Below, one piece after another: positions 43,833 to 51,401 of a stretch of DNA of 64,000 nucleotides (the first letter of the stretch is position 1; every line of letters starts with the position of its first letter). The DNA lies in NCBI GenBank assembly GCA_964533495.1, contig CAZHJU010000008.1:1-64000 (forward strand), in the 5' to 3' direction. The DNA comes from Ga0077527 sp964533495 (lineage in GTDB: Bacteria; Pseudomonadota; Gammaproteobacteria; Burkholderiales; SG8-41). The notes under the pieces were generated by a model. It made no database searches, was not told the DNA's origin, and saw only the letters and a program-made list of their open reading frames with translations. Both the position numbers and the translations under genes were made by a program.

Positions 43833-44114
43833 CTAGTCCGAAAAACATTCGGTGTGCCGGCTGCTGCCCGGCTGCAGCAGCGGCTGGATGTGCGCGGCGG
43901 CCACGGCTTCAGACAGTTCCCATTCGAACGACGCCTCATCGGCGACATTTTCATAGATTTCCATCCACAGCAGCGGTTCATTGCGTTTCTTCAGCAGGCG
44001 CCCGCGGATGCCGGTGCGCTCGTGCACGGCATCGACCAGTTTCGCGACGGCTTCGCCGCAGGCAGCGGCCTGCGAGGGTTCGACACGGTAATAGATGTAA
44101 TAGGACCAGGTCAT
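43833..44114 (-). CDS. DUF4936 family protein
   Basis: A 93-residue protein resembling DUF4936, a small family mostly in betaproteobacteria. YYIYYRVEPSQA, GIRGRLLKKRNEPLLWMEIYENV and FEWELSEAV are the recognisable parts; the fold looks like an alpha-beta ferredoxin-like domain. Function is unknown. It sits between ygfZ (12 bases upstream) and the NRDE gene. Confidence 0.78.
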   Translation of the reverse strand: MTWSYYIYYRVEPSQAAACGEAVAKLVDAVHERTGIRGRLLKKRNEPLLWMEIYENVADEASFEWELSEAVAAAHIQPLLQPGSSRHTECFSD

Positions 44115-44126
44115 GGGTATTCGGTT

Positions 44127-45008
44127 TCAGGTGACCGCATAGGGCAGGGACAGCAGTTCCAGTTGCGGCCCCTGCAGGCTGCCCAGATGATATGGAGACG
44201 AACGGGCCTGTGCGGTCTGCAACACCGCGAGCGCTTCGTGCCCGGTCCCGGCCGGCGCGGCAGTGACGATCATTCCCGCGGCCTGGTCGCCGAGCGCGGC
44301 GCAGTACAGCTTGTCGCCTGCCGCGGCCGGAGTCGCCAGTTCTGCCCGGAACATGCGCTGCTTGAGCTTGCCGAGATAATGGGTGCGGGCGACGATTTCC
44401 TGCCCGGGATAACAGCCCTTGGTGTAGCTCAGCGCGCCGATCAGGTCGAGGTTGACCATCTGCGGCACGAATTCCTCCTGCGTGGCCTGCACGATGAACG
44501 GTATGCCGGCGGCGATGTCGAGGCGTTCCCAGGTGCCGGGAGTTGCCGCCGCAATGCCGTCGGCCCGCGGGCGCGGGAGGGTCGCCAGATAACGCTCATG
44601 CGGCAGCGCGATCGCGCGGACACCGGCGGCCGTCCCGACCGCATGCAGTGAGGTGGGTCGCAGACCGCCGAGATTTTCGATATCGGTGGCCGCATCCGCG
44701 CCGGTAATTCCGATGACGGCGTCATCGATGATTTCGGCCTTGACCTTCGCGCGCAGGATGTACATCGACAGCCTTTTGCGGATGGCCTCGACCAGCGTTG
44801 CGGGCAGCAGCATCGTGTAACCGCTGTCATCCGCCCACAGCAGGAAGGTCGCCAGCAGGCGACCCTTGGGCGTGCAATATCCGCCGTAGCTGCTGCGGCC
44901 GGTCTTCAGAGCCTGCACGTCGCAGGTGAGCTGGCCATGCAGGAAGGATTCCGCATCGGCGCCGCTGAAACGCAGCAATGCGTATTGGGGCAGGGTTGCG
45001 GCAGTCAT
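44127..45008 (-). CDS. ygfZ: folate-binding protein YgfZ
   Basis: A 293-residue GcvT-like protein that uses tetrahydrofolate in the upkeep of certain Fe-S enzymes such as MiaB. The invariant motif KGCYPGQE is present near residue 200, with ARTHYLGKLKQR following. FLHGQLTCDV and the YCTPKGRLLATF strand mark the N-terminal domain. It heads an operon with DUF4936 and NRDE genes. It is divergent from ygfX, which recalls the ygfZ-sdhE-ygfX neighbourhood of E. coli. Confidence 0.92.
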   Translation of the reverse strand: MTAATLPQYALLRFSGADAESFLHGQLTCDVQALKTGRSSYGGYCTPKGRLLATFLLWADDSGYTMLLPATLVEAIRKRLSMYILRAKVKAEIIDDAVIGITGADAATDIENLGGLRPTSLHAVGTAAGVRAIALPHERYLATLPRPRADGIAAATPGTWERLDIAAGIPFIVQATQEEFVPQMVNLDLIGALSYTKGCYPGQEIVARTHYLGKLKQRMFRAELATPAAAGDKLYCAALGDQAAGMIVTAAPAGTGHEALAVLQTAQARSSPYHLGSLQGPQLELLSLPYAVT

Positions 45009-45087
45009 GGGGAGGTCACCGGTATCCGGAGCATCATTGCGAGAGGCGCATGATACCGTTTACCTCGCCGATCATTAAAAATGTAAA

Positions 45088-45105
45088 TTAAAACAATAGG
45101 TTATG
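45088..45105 (-). repeat. AT-rich 18-mer copy (TAACCTATTGTTTTAATT)
   Basis: On the minus strand in the 141-base ygfZ-ygfX divergent region. Confidence 0.5.
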
Positions 45106-45149
45106 AAACTCATCGAAGCGCTTTGCATTGTTCAGGTGAATCCGCTGGA

Positions 45150-45617
45150 ATGGCCGGCATGGACAAGGCCCGCTTTCCGCCCGTCATCCTGAGGCCTGCG
45201 CTCCGGCTGGCCTTCGTTCTGGCGCTGGTTCATGCGGGCATGGGCGGGCTGCTGCTGTTCATGCCGCTGCCGCCCTGGGTGCTGGCCTTCCTGCTGGCCG
45301 GCTTGGTGGCGAGCGCCGTGTATGCCGTCTGGCGGCAGGCCCTGCGACGTGGCCCCCGTGCAATCACCAGCCTGAGCTTCCGCAACCGGGAGCAGCTGGA
45401 AATCGGCCGGCGCGACGGCAGCCGGCAAGCGGGACGCATCCTGAACAGCAGTACCGCCGGATCGCTGCTGATCGTGCTGAACATCCGTGTCGAACAGCGG
45501 CGCCGGCCGGTGCATGTGGTGGTGACGCGGGACAGTCTCGAGGATGATGGATTCCGCCGCCTGCAGGTCTGGTTGCGCTGGGGGCCGCCGCCGGACGAAC
45601 GGCGGATCACGGAATGA
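45150..45617 (+). CDS. YgfX/CptA-like membrane protein
   Basis: A 155-residue protein with two close hydrophobic segments (about 20-60) and a soluble C-terminal domain with the pattern VTRDSLEDDGFRRLQVWLRW, close to the YgfX (CptA) family signature. E. coli YgfX was described as a membrane toxin acting on cytoskeletal proteins, and its partner is SdhE (YgfY). No sdhE is next to it here. Location beside ygfZ supports the call. ATG 45150 has AGGTGA 10 bases upstream. Confidence 0.68.
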   Translation: MAGMDKARFPPVILRPALRLAFVLALVHAGMGGLLLFMPLPPWVLAFLLAGLVASAVYAVWRQALRRGPRAITSLSFRNREQLEIGRRDGSRQAGRILNSSTAGSLLIVLNIRVEQRRRPVHVVVTRDSLEDDGFRRLQVWLRWGPPPDERRITE

Positions 45618-45656
45618 CGGTACCGGTTTTTACCGGCGGACTTTGGCGGCCGAACC

Positions 45657-46892
45657 CTATCGCCCGGATTCCTCCGGCGGTTTCACCGCGCTGAACATTT
45701 TCAGCAGCGCCAGATCGTAGACGATCTTCAACGCGCCGCAGATCACCAGCGGCCAGCCGAAAGTGCTCATCGCCAGCAGCGCGCCGGCGAGCGAAGGACT
45801 CAGGGCGCTGGCCAGGCTGCGCGGGACCGCGGTCAGGCTGGCGGCGGCGGGCCGTTCCCCCGGAGAAACGACCGCCATCACGTAGGAGCTGCGCGCGGGC
45901 ACGTCCATCGACGACAGCGCGCTGCGCAGGAGCAGGAACAGCAGGGCCAGTTCCAGCGTCGGCATGAATGGCACCAGGATCAGGAACAGGTTGGCCGGCA
46001 GATGGGTGTAGACCATCGTGTTGATCAATCCGAAACGCGCGGCAACCCGGGCGGCAGCCAGATGGGAAAACGCGGTCAGCAGTCCGGTCCAGAAAAAGAT
46101 GGTGCCGGCGGCCGTCACCGAAAGCTCGAATTTCTGGAACAGCCACAGCGCCAGCAGCGACTGCACGGCAAAACCGCCGGCGAAAGCGTCGATGCTGAAC
46201 AGGCCGGCGAGCGTGTAGACGATGCGGCGCGACTTGCCCAGCGGGACCGGTTGTTCGTGTTTGCCGGATTCCAGCGCGGGCGGCAGGCGCAGGTAGAGCA
46301 GGAAGCTGGCGGCGCCGAGCAGGGCATACAGCAGGAACATGGCCTGTATCGCAGGCAGCAGCGCCGCGCCGCTGTCCGGCGCATAAAGATCGGGCAGTCC
46401 CGCGGCCTGCGCCCCGACGGCGGCCACCAGCGCGCCGATCAGGCTGTAGCGCGCAAACAGCGCGGTGCGCGAGGTGGCCGGCGCCGCCCGGGTCAGCAGG
46501 GTCTGTTCCAGCGGGGAAAACAGGGTCACGTCATTGGCGGCGGGATTCAGCGTGCCGATGACCGCGACCACGAACAGCGGCCAGAACCCGGTCAGGGCCG
46601 GAACGGCAATGCCGGTGGCCGCCATCAGCAGGCTGGCGAGCAGCAGCAACTGGCGGGCGGAATGGCGGTGCGCGATGAAGCCGATGCCGAGTGTCATCAG
46701 GCCGGAGCCCAGCAGGGTCGCGGTCACCAGCAGCCCGATTTCCCAGGCGCCGTAACCCAGCAGGGTCAGGTAGTAGGGCAGCAGCAGGCTGACGAAACCG
46801 TCGCCGAAAGCCCGCAGCGCCCGCGCGGCAAGCAGGACGCGGGCATCGGGCAGGGTGCCCGGAGGCAGCAGGACATTGCGCATGATCGTCAT
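45657..46892 (-). CDS. MFS transporter
   Basis: A 411-residue carrier with about twelve hydrophobic segments in two six-helix halves and a short loop (KHEQPVPLGKSRR) between them. The N-terminal half has LRAFGDGFVSLLLPYYLTLLG and the A-loop-like sequence GFIAHRHSARQLLL. The substrate cannot be told. Start 46892 or 46883; neither has a strong ribosome site. It is divergent from the GST gene. Confidence 0.83.
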   Translation of the reverse strand: MTIMRNVLLPPGTLPDARVLLAARALRAFGDGFVSLLLPYYLTLLGYGAWEIGLLVTATLLGSGLMTLGIGFIAHRHSARQLLLLASLLMAATGIAVPALTGFWPLFVVAVIGTLNPAANDVTLFSPLEQTLLTRAAPATSRTALFARYSLIGALVAAVGAQAAGLPDLYAPDSGAALLPAIQAMFLLYALLGAASFLLYLRLPPALESGKHEQPVPLGKSRRIVYTLAGLFSIDAFAGGFAVQSLLALWLFQKFELSVTAAGTIFFWTGLLTAFSHLAAARVAARFGLINTMVYTHLPANLFLILVPFMPTLELALLFLLLRSALSSMDVPARSSYVMAVVSPGERPAAASLTAVPRSLASALSPSLAGALLAMSTFGWPLVICGALKIVYDLALLKMFSAVKPPEESGR

Positions 46893-46999
46893 GGTGAAGG
46901 ACCGGAGGTTAACAGCAGCAAACTCCGCGGCGGTAGTCTGTCCGCGCTGGGCTATACTGCGCGCTTCGTTGACCCGATGCAGCCAGACACGGAGATTCC

Positions 47000-47695
47000 A
47001 TGATCGAGCTCTACAGCTGGGCGACACCCAACGGCCACAAGATCCACATCATGCTGGAGGAAACCGGGCTGCCGTACCGGGTGCACGGCGTGAACATCCG
47101 CACCGGCGATCAGTTCAAGCCCGAATTCCTGAAAATCAGCCCGAACAACCGCATTCCCGCGATCGTCGATCCTGACGGCCCCGGCGGAAAACCGCTGTCG
47201 CTGATGGAGTCCGGCGCGATTCTGCTGTATCTGGCCTCGAAATCCGGAAAATTCCTGCCGGAGGATCCCGGCCAGCGCTGGACCTGCATGCAATGGCTGA
47301 TGTGGCAGATGGGTGGCGTCGGCCCGATGTTCGGCCAGGCCAACCACTTCCGCCGCTACGCCAAGGACAGGATTGAATACGCCATCGAGCGTTACACCAA
47401 TGAGGCCAACCGCCTGACCCATGTGCTCGACAAACAGCTGGCGCAGTCGGAGTTCGTGGCCTGCGGCGAATACACCATCGCCGACATGGCGATTTTCCCG
47501 TGGATGCGGGGCGCCGAAAGCCGCGGCATCGACCTGAACGGATATCCGCACGCCAGACGCTGGTTCGACGCCATCAATGCCCGTCCCGCGGTGCAGCGCG
47601 CGCTGCAGGTGCTGTCGAACGAGTCGAACAGCAATCCGGTCGACGACAAGGCGCGCGAGGTCATGTTCGGCAAGACCCAGTTCCAGAAGCGCTGA
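47000..47695 (+). CDS. glutathione S-transferase (YfcG/YghU-like, Ure2p-type)
   Basis: A 231-residue GST. The N-terminal thioredoxin fold has ELYSWATPNGHKIHIMLEE, the type in which Thr/Asn contact glutathione, then SPNNRIPAIVD and LMESGAILLYLA. The C-terminal helical domain has YTIADMAIFPW. Nu-class enzymes of this kind act on disulfides and peroxides. ATG 47000. An MFS gene follows 21 bases later and may be cotranscribed. Confidence 0.9.
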   Translation: MIELYSWATPNGHKIHIMLEETGLPYRVHGVNIRTGDQFKPEFLKISPNNRIPAIVDPDGPGGKPLSLMESGAILLYLASKSGKFLPEDPGQRWTCMQWLMWQMGGVGPMFGQANHFRRYAKDRIEYAIERYTNEANRLTHVLDKQLAQSEFVACGEYTIADMAIFPWMRGAESRGIDLNGYPHARRWFDAINARPAVQRALQVLSNESNSNPVDDKAREVMFGKTQFQKR

Positions 47696-47716
47696 CCGGA
47701 CAGGCGGGCGACCGGA

Positions 47717-48892
47717 TTGGGTGCTGAAAAGAAGAATGTCGCGCTGTTGTGCGCGGCGCAGGCGCTGCTGTTCACCAACAACACGATCCTGATCGCGGTC
47801 AACGGCCTCGCCGGCTTCGCGCTGGCCGAGAACAAGTCGCTGGCCACGCTGCCGGTGACGGCGTACGTGGTGGGCGCGGCATTGTCGACCGTCCTGGTAT
47901 CGCAGCTGATGCGGCGCATCGGCCGCGTCAACGGTTTCAGCGCCGGCACGCTGGTCGGCATCGTCGGCGCCCTGATCTGCGGTTACGCGATTCACAGCCA
48001 CAGTTTCTGGATGCTTTGCGCGGGAACCCTGGTGATGGGCATCTACAATGCCTCGGGCCAGTACTACCGCTTCGCCGCCGCGGACGTGGCCAGCGCCGAT
48101 TTCAAGAGCAGGGCGATTTCCCTGGTGATGGCCGGCGGCCTGGTCGGCGGAGTGATCGGACCGCAGACCAGCAAGATGACCAAGGATTTTCTCGGCACCG
48201 AATTCCTGGCGACCTACCTGGCATTGATCGGTTTCTGCCTGCTGGCGCTGGTCCTGCAGAGGATGATGGACATCCCGCGGCTGAGCGTCTCCGAGCAGAA
48301 GGAGCAGGGCAGGCCGCTTTCGGAAATCGCGCGCCAGCCGGCTTTCATCGTCGCTGTTCTTTCGGGGATGGTCGGTTACGGCGTGATGAACCTGCTGATG
48401 ACGGCGACGCCGCTGGCCATGCAGTCCTGCGAACATCCCTTCAGCGATGCCGCTTTCGTGATCCAGTGGCATGTCATCGCCATGTTTGCCCCGTCATTTT
48501 TCACCGGCTCTCTGATCAGGCGGTTCGGCGTGCGCAGCATACTGTTCACCGGCGTGTTGCTGAGCCTGGGCTGCGTGGCCATCGCGCTGTCGGGCGTCGA
48601 GGTGCTGCATTTCTGGGCTGCCATGGTGCTGATCGGCGCGGGCTGGAATTTCATGTATCTGGGCGGCACGACGCTGCTGACGGAAACCCATGCGCCCGCG
48701 GAGAAGGCGAAAGTGCAGGGCGCCAACGACATGGCCATTTTCATCACCATGGCGATCAGTTCGGCGTCCTCCGGATGGCTTTTCTCGGCGCGCGGCTGGG
48801 AGATCATGAACTACGGCGCGATTCCCTTTCTGCTGCTCACCGGACTGGCCATCCTGTTTCTGCGCGGGCGCAAGCCGGTGATCGCCGCCTGA
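47717..48892 (+). CDS. MFS transporter
   Basis: A 391-residue carrier with about twelve membrane segments. Seen are VGAALSTVLVSQLMRRIGRVNGF (A-loop region), YNASGQYYRFAAAD and a second-half LIRRFGVRSILFTG. It resembles YcaD/YfkF-type carriers of unknown substrate. The start is taken as TTG 47717. It lies between the GST and pckG genes. Confidence 0.82.
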   Translation: MGAEKKNVALLCAAQALLFTNNTILIAVNGLAGFALAENKSLATLPVTAYVVGAALSTVLVSQLMRRIGRVNGFSAGTLVGIVGALICGYAIHSHSFWMLCAGTLVMGIYNASGQYYRFAAADVASADFKSRAISLVMAGGLVGGVIGPQTSKMTKDFLGTEFLATYLALIGFCLLALVLQRMMDIPRLSVSEQKEQGRPLSEIARQPAFIVAVLSGMVGYGVMNLLMTATPLAMQSCEHPFSDAAFVIQWHVIAMFAPSFFTGSLIRRFGVRSILFTGVLLSLGCVAIALSGVEVLHFWAAMVLIGAGWNFMYLGGTTLLTETHAPAEKAKVQGANDMAIFITMAISSASSGWLFSARGWEIMNYGAIPFLLLTGLAILFLRGRKPVIAA

Positions 48893-48930
48893 CCCGGTTT
48901 TTGACAATTTGATGTAAAATCCGCGGGTCC

Positions 48931-48975
48931 AGGCAGAGCGGAACCCCCAAGTTTCGCTTTGCCTTTGTTTTTTTC
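48931..48975 (+). terminator. terminator-like hairpin upstream of pckG
   Basis: AGGCAGAGCGGAA (48931-48943) pairs with TTTCGCTTTGCCT (48952-48964), 13 pairs with two G-T, then TTGTTTTTTTC. It may simply end the MFS transcript. However, only 36 bases remain before the pckG start, so any pckG promoter (e.g. near TAAAAT 48915-48920) probably lies upstream and the hairpin may attenuate pckG. Confidence 0.65.
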
Positions 48976-49011
48976 ATGAAAATCAATGCCTTCCGCAAGA
49001 GGAGTTTCCTG

Positions 49012-50850
49012 ATGAGCCAGCCAGCGACCCGGTTGCAGGCGCAGCCTGCGATGGAAAGCCCGGCCCATGTCACGCATGCAAAACTCAAGGCCTGGGTTGC
49101 CGAAGTGGCGCGACTGACCAGGCCCGACCGCATCGTCTGGTGCGACGGCAGCCAGGAGGAATACGACCGCCTGTGCGATGAAATGGTCGAGGCGGGCACG
49201 CTGATCCGCCTGAACCGGGAAAAACGTCCCGGCTGCTTCCTCGCCCGTTCGGATCCGGACGATGTGGCGCGGATGGAAGACCGCACCTTCGTCTGCAGCA
49301 GGAACAGGGAGGACGCCGGCCCCAACAACAACTGGATGCCGCCGGAAGAAATGAAGGCGACCATGCGGAAGCTGTACGAGGGCTGCATGCGCGGGCGCAC
49401 GATGTACGTGATCCCGTTCAGCATGGGGCCCCTGGGCTCGCACATCGCGCACATCGGTGTCGAGCTGACCGATTCCCCCTATGTCGCGGTGAGCATGCGC
49501 ATCATGACCCGCATCGGCAGCAGGGTGCTGGACATTCTCGGCGCCGACGGCGAATTCGTGCCCTGCCTGCATTCGGTCGGCATGCCGCTGGCGGCGGGCC
49601 AGAAGGACATTCCGTGGCCGAGCAACAGGGAGCACAAGTTCATCACCCATTTCCCGGAAGAGAAGCTGATCTGGTCCTTCGGCAGCGGCTACGGCGGCAA
49701 CGCGCTGCTCGGCAAGAAATGCTTTGCGCTGCGCATTGCCTCGATCATGGCCAGGGAGCAGGGCTGGCTGGCGGAGCACATGCTGATCCTCGGCATCCAG
49801 CCTCCGGGCGGCAAAAAGCACTACATCGCGGCGGCTTTTCCCAGCGCCTGCGGCAAGACCAATCTGGCGATGCTGATTCCGCCGAAGGCGCTCGCGGGCT
49901 GGAAGGTCACGACCATCGGCGAAGACATCGCCTGGATCAAGCCGGGACCGGATGGCCGCCTTTACGCCATCAACCCGGAATACGGCGCCTTCGGCGTTGC
50001 GCCCGGCACCTCGGAAGAAACCAACGCCAACTGCCTCGCCGCGCTGCGGAAGAACACGATTTTCACCAATGTCGCGATGACCGATGACGGCGACGTGTGG
50101 TGGGAAGGCCTGACCAGGGAGCCGCCGGCCCATCTGATCGACTGGACCGGCAAGTCCTGGACGCCGGACAGCGGCCGTGTCGCCGCGCACCCCAACTCGC
50201 GTTTCACGGTCCATGCCGCGCAGATTCCCTCGATGGATGCCGATTGGGAAAATCCCGCGGGGGTGCCGATCAGCGCATTCCTCTTCGGCGGGCGCCGCAC
50301 GACCACGGTGCCCCTGGTGGCCGAGGCCAAGGACTGGAAACACGGCGTCTACCTGGCGGCGACGATGGCCTCCGAAACCACCGCGGCGATCGTCGGCAAG
50401 GTCGGCGTGGTGCGCCGCGATCCCTTCGCGATGCTGCCGTTCTGCGGTTACCATTTCGGCGATTATTTCGGCCACTGGCTGGGGGTCGGCGCAAAGGTCA
50501 GGCAGCCGCCGAAGATTTTTGCGGTGAACTGGTTCCGCCGCGATTCCAACGGCAAATTCATGTGGCCCGGTTTCGGCGACAACATGCGCGTGCTGAAATG
50601 GGTGGTCGAGCGCTGCGAAGGCAAGTCCGGCGCAACCGAGACGCCGGTCGGCAACATGCCGCGTTACGAAGACATGGATTGGAGCGGCATGGCGGGTTTC
50701 AGCCGTGAAACCTTCGACGCGCTGACCCATGTCGACCACGATGCCTGGCGCGCGGAGATCAGGGATCACGACGAGCTGTTTGGCAAGCTCGCGTCCCGCC
50801 TGCCCGCGGAAATGGCCGCGCAACGCAAGGCGCTGGAGCAGGCGTTATAA
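49012..50850 (+). CDS. pckG: phosphoenolpyruvate carboxykinase (GTP)
   Basis: A 612-residue GTP-dependent PEPCK, converting oxaloacetate to PEP in gluconeogenesis. The kinase P-loop is FPSACGKTN (near residue 280). The metal-binding region is AAGQKDIPWP...HFPEEKLIWSFGSGYGGNALLGKK. The nucleotide loop PEYGAFGVAPGTS and the lid region follow. ATG 49012 has AAGAGGAG 7 bases upstream; an earlier in-frame ATG at 48976 is unlikely. It follows a terminator-like leader hairpin. Confidence 0.95.
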   Translation: MSQPATRLQAQPAMESPAHVTHAKLKAWVAEVARLTRPDRIVWCDGSQEEYDRLCDEMVEAGTLIRLNREKRPGCFLARSDPDDVARMEDRTFVCSRNREDAGPNNNWMPPEEMKATMRKLYEGCMRGRTMYVIPFSMGPLGSHIAHIGVELTDSPYVAVSMRIMTRIGSRVLDILGADGEFVPCLHSVGMPLAAGQKDIPWPSNREHKFITHFPEEKLIWSFGSGYGGNALLGKKCFALRIASIMAREQGWLAEHMLILGIQPPGGKKHYIAAAFPSACGKTNLAMLIPPKALAGWKVTTIGEDIAWIKPGPDGRLYAINPEYGAFGVAPGTSEETNANCLAALRKNTIFTNVAMTDDGDVWWEGLTREPPAHLIDWTGKSWTPDSGRVAAHPNSRFTVHAAQIPSMDADWENPAGVPISAFLFGGRRTTTVPLVAEAKDWKHGVYLAATMASETTAAIVGKVGVVRRDPFAMLPFCGYHFGDYFGHWLGVGAKVRQPPKIFAVNWFRRDSNGKFMWPGFGDNMRVLKWVVERCEGKSGATETPVGNMPRYEDMDWSGMAGFSRETFDALTHVDHDAWRAEIRDHDELFGKLASRLPAEMAAQRKALEQAL

Positions 50851-50878
50851 GCCGCGCCCCCGAAACGGCTGCAGCAAC

Positions 50879-50915
50879 AACGGCGACGGCGCTGGTGCGT
50901 TGTCGCCGTTTCATT
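50879..50915 (+). terminator. possible terminator after pckG
   Basis: AACGGCGAC (50879-50887) pairs with GTCGCCGTT (50902-50910), then TCATTTC. The T-run is weak, so read-through into the small gene at 50937 is likely. Confidence 0.45.
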
Positions 50916-50936
50916 TCATAAACAGGAGAAACGCCC

Positions 50937-51104
50937 ATGGCAAAACCGAATTACGGATTTGCAAAACGGCAGCGGGAACTGGCCAAGAAGCAGAAAAAAG
51001 AGGAAAAACGGCTGCGCAAGCTGGCTGAGCAGGAGGTGCCACCTGCGGAAGATGCGGCCGGGCAGGCCGGCGAGCCCGCAAAGGACGCGCCGCTGCAAAC
51101 CTGA
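50937..51104 (+). CDS. small basic protein, conserved-looking, function unknown
   Basis: A 55-residue ORF starting MAKPNYGFAKRQRELAKKQK, with a strongly Lys/Arg/Glu-rich helical N-terminal half and a Pro/Ala/Glu tail. AGGAG lies 8 bases before ATG 50937. Short proteins beginning with this MAKPNY-F-KRQ-ELAKK pattern occur widely in proteobacteria, so I think it is real. The role is unknown; the composition would suit RNA or ribosome binding. It is too short for many gene finders. Confidence 0.75.
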   Translation: MAKPNYGFAKRQRELAKKQKKEEKRLRKLAEQEVPPAEDAAGQAGEPAKDAPLQT

Positions 51105-51166
51105 CAGGCAGGCAGAGCCGCAGGTTTCATTGCCGGCGGGGCGCTGCTGCGTCTGTCTTTTATTTC

Positions 51167-51184
51167 AATAAAAACAATGAGTTA
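51167..51184 (-). repeat. AT-rich 18-mer copy (TAACTCATTGTTTTTATT)
   Basis: On the minus strand in the 297-base gap between the small basic protein and rne. Apart from this copy and the terminator at 51331, I see nothing else in that gap. Confidence 0.5.
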
Positions 51185-51330
51185 TGACAAGCTCATATTG
51201 CCGGTAGCCCGGTTCTCTCGAGTTCCCGCGCGCCTTCGATAGCCGTTTCGATACTGCACTGGATGCCGTTGCCGTCATCCGGAAATTTTTCGGGAGGCAG
51301 TGACAATGGCGAACAGGGCCGCATCCCGAT

Positions 51331-51363
51331 AAAAAAGGGCGCATGTCACATGCGCCCTTTTTT
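51331..51363. terminator. bidirectional intrinsic terminator downstream of rne
   Basis: A perfect 15-bp stem, AAAAAAGGGCGCATG / CATGCGCCCTTTTTT, with a TCA loop; strong in both directions. It ends rne on the minus strand and plus-strand read-through from pckG and the small gene. Confidence 0.9.
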
Positions 51364-51401
51364 ACCGCCATGCCTGGCATCATTGCAGGCACTCAACAGC
51401 G

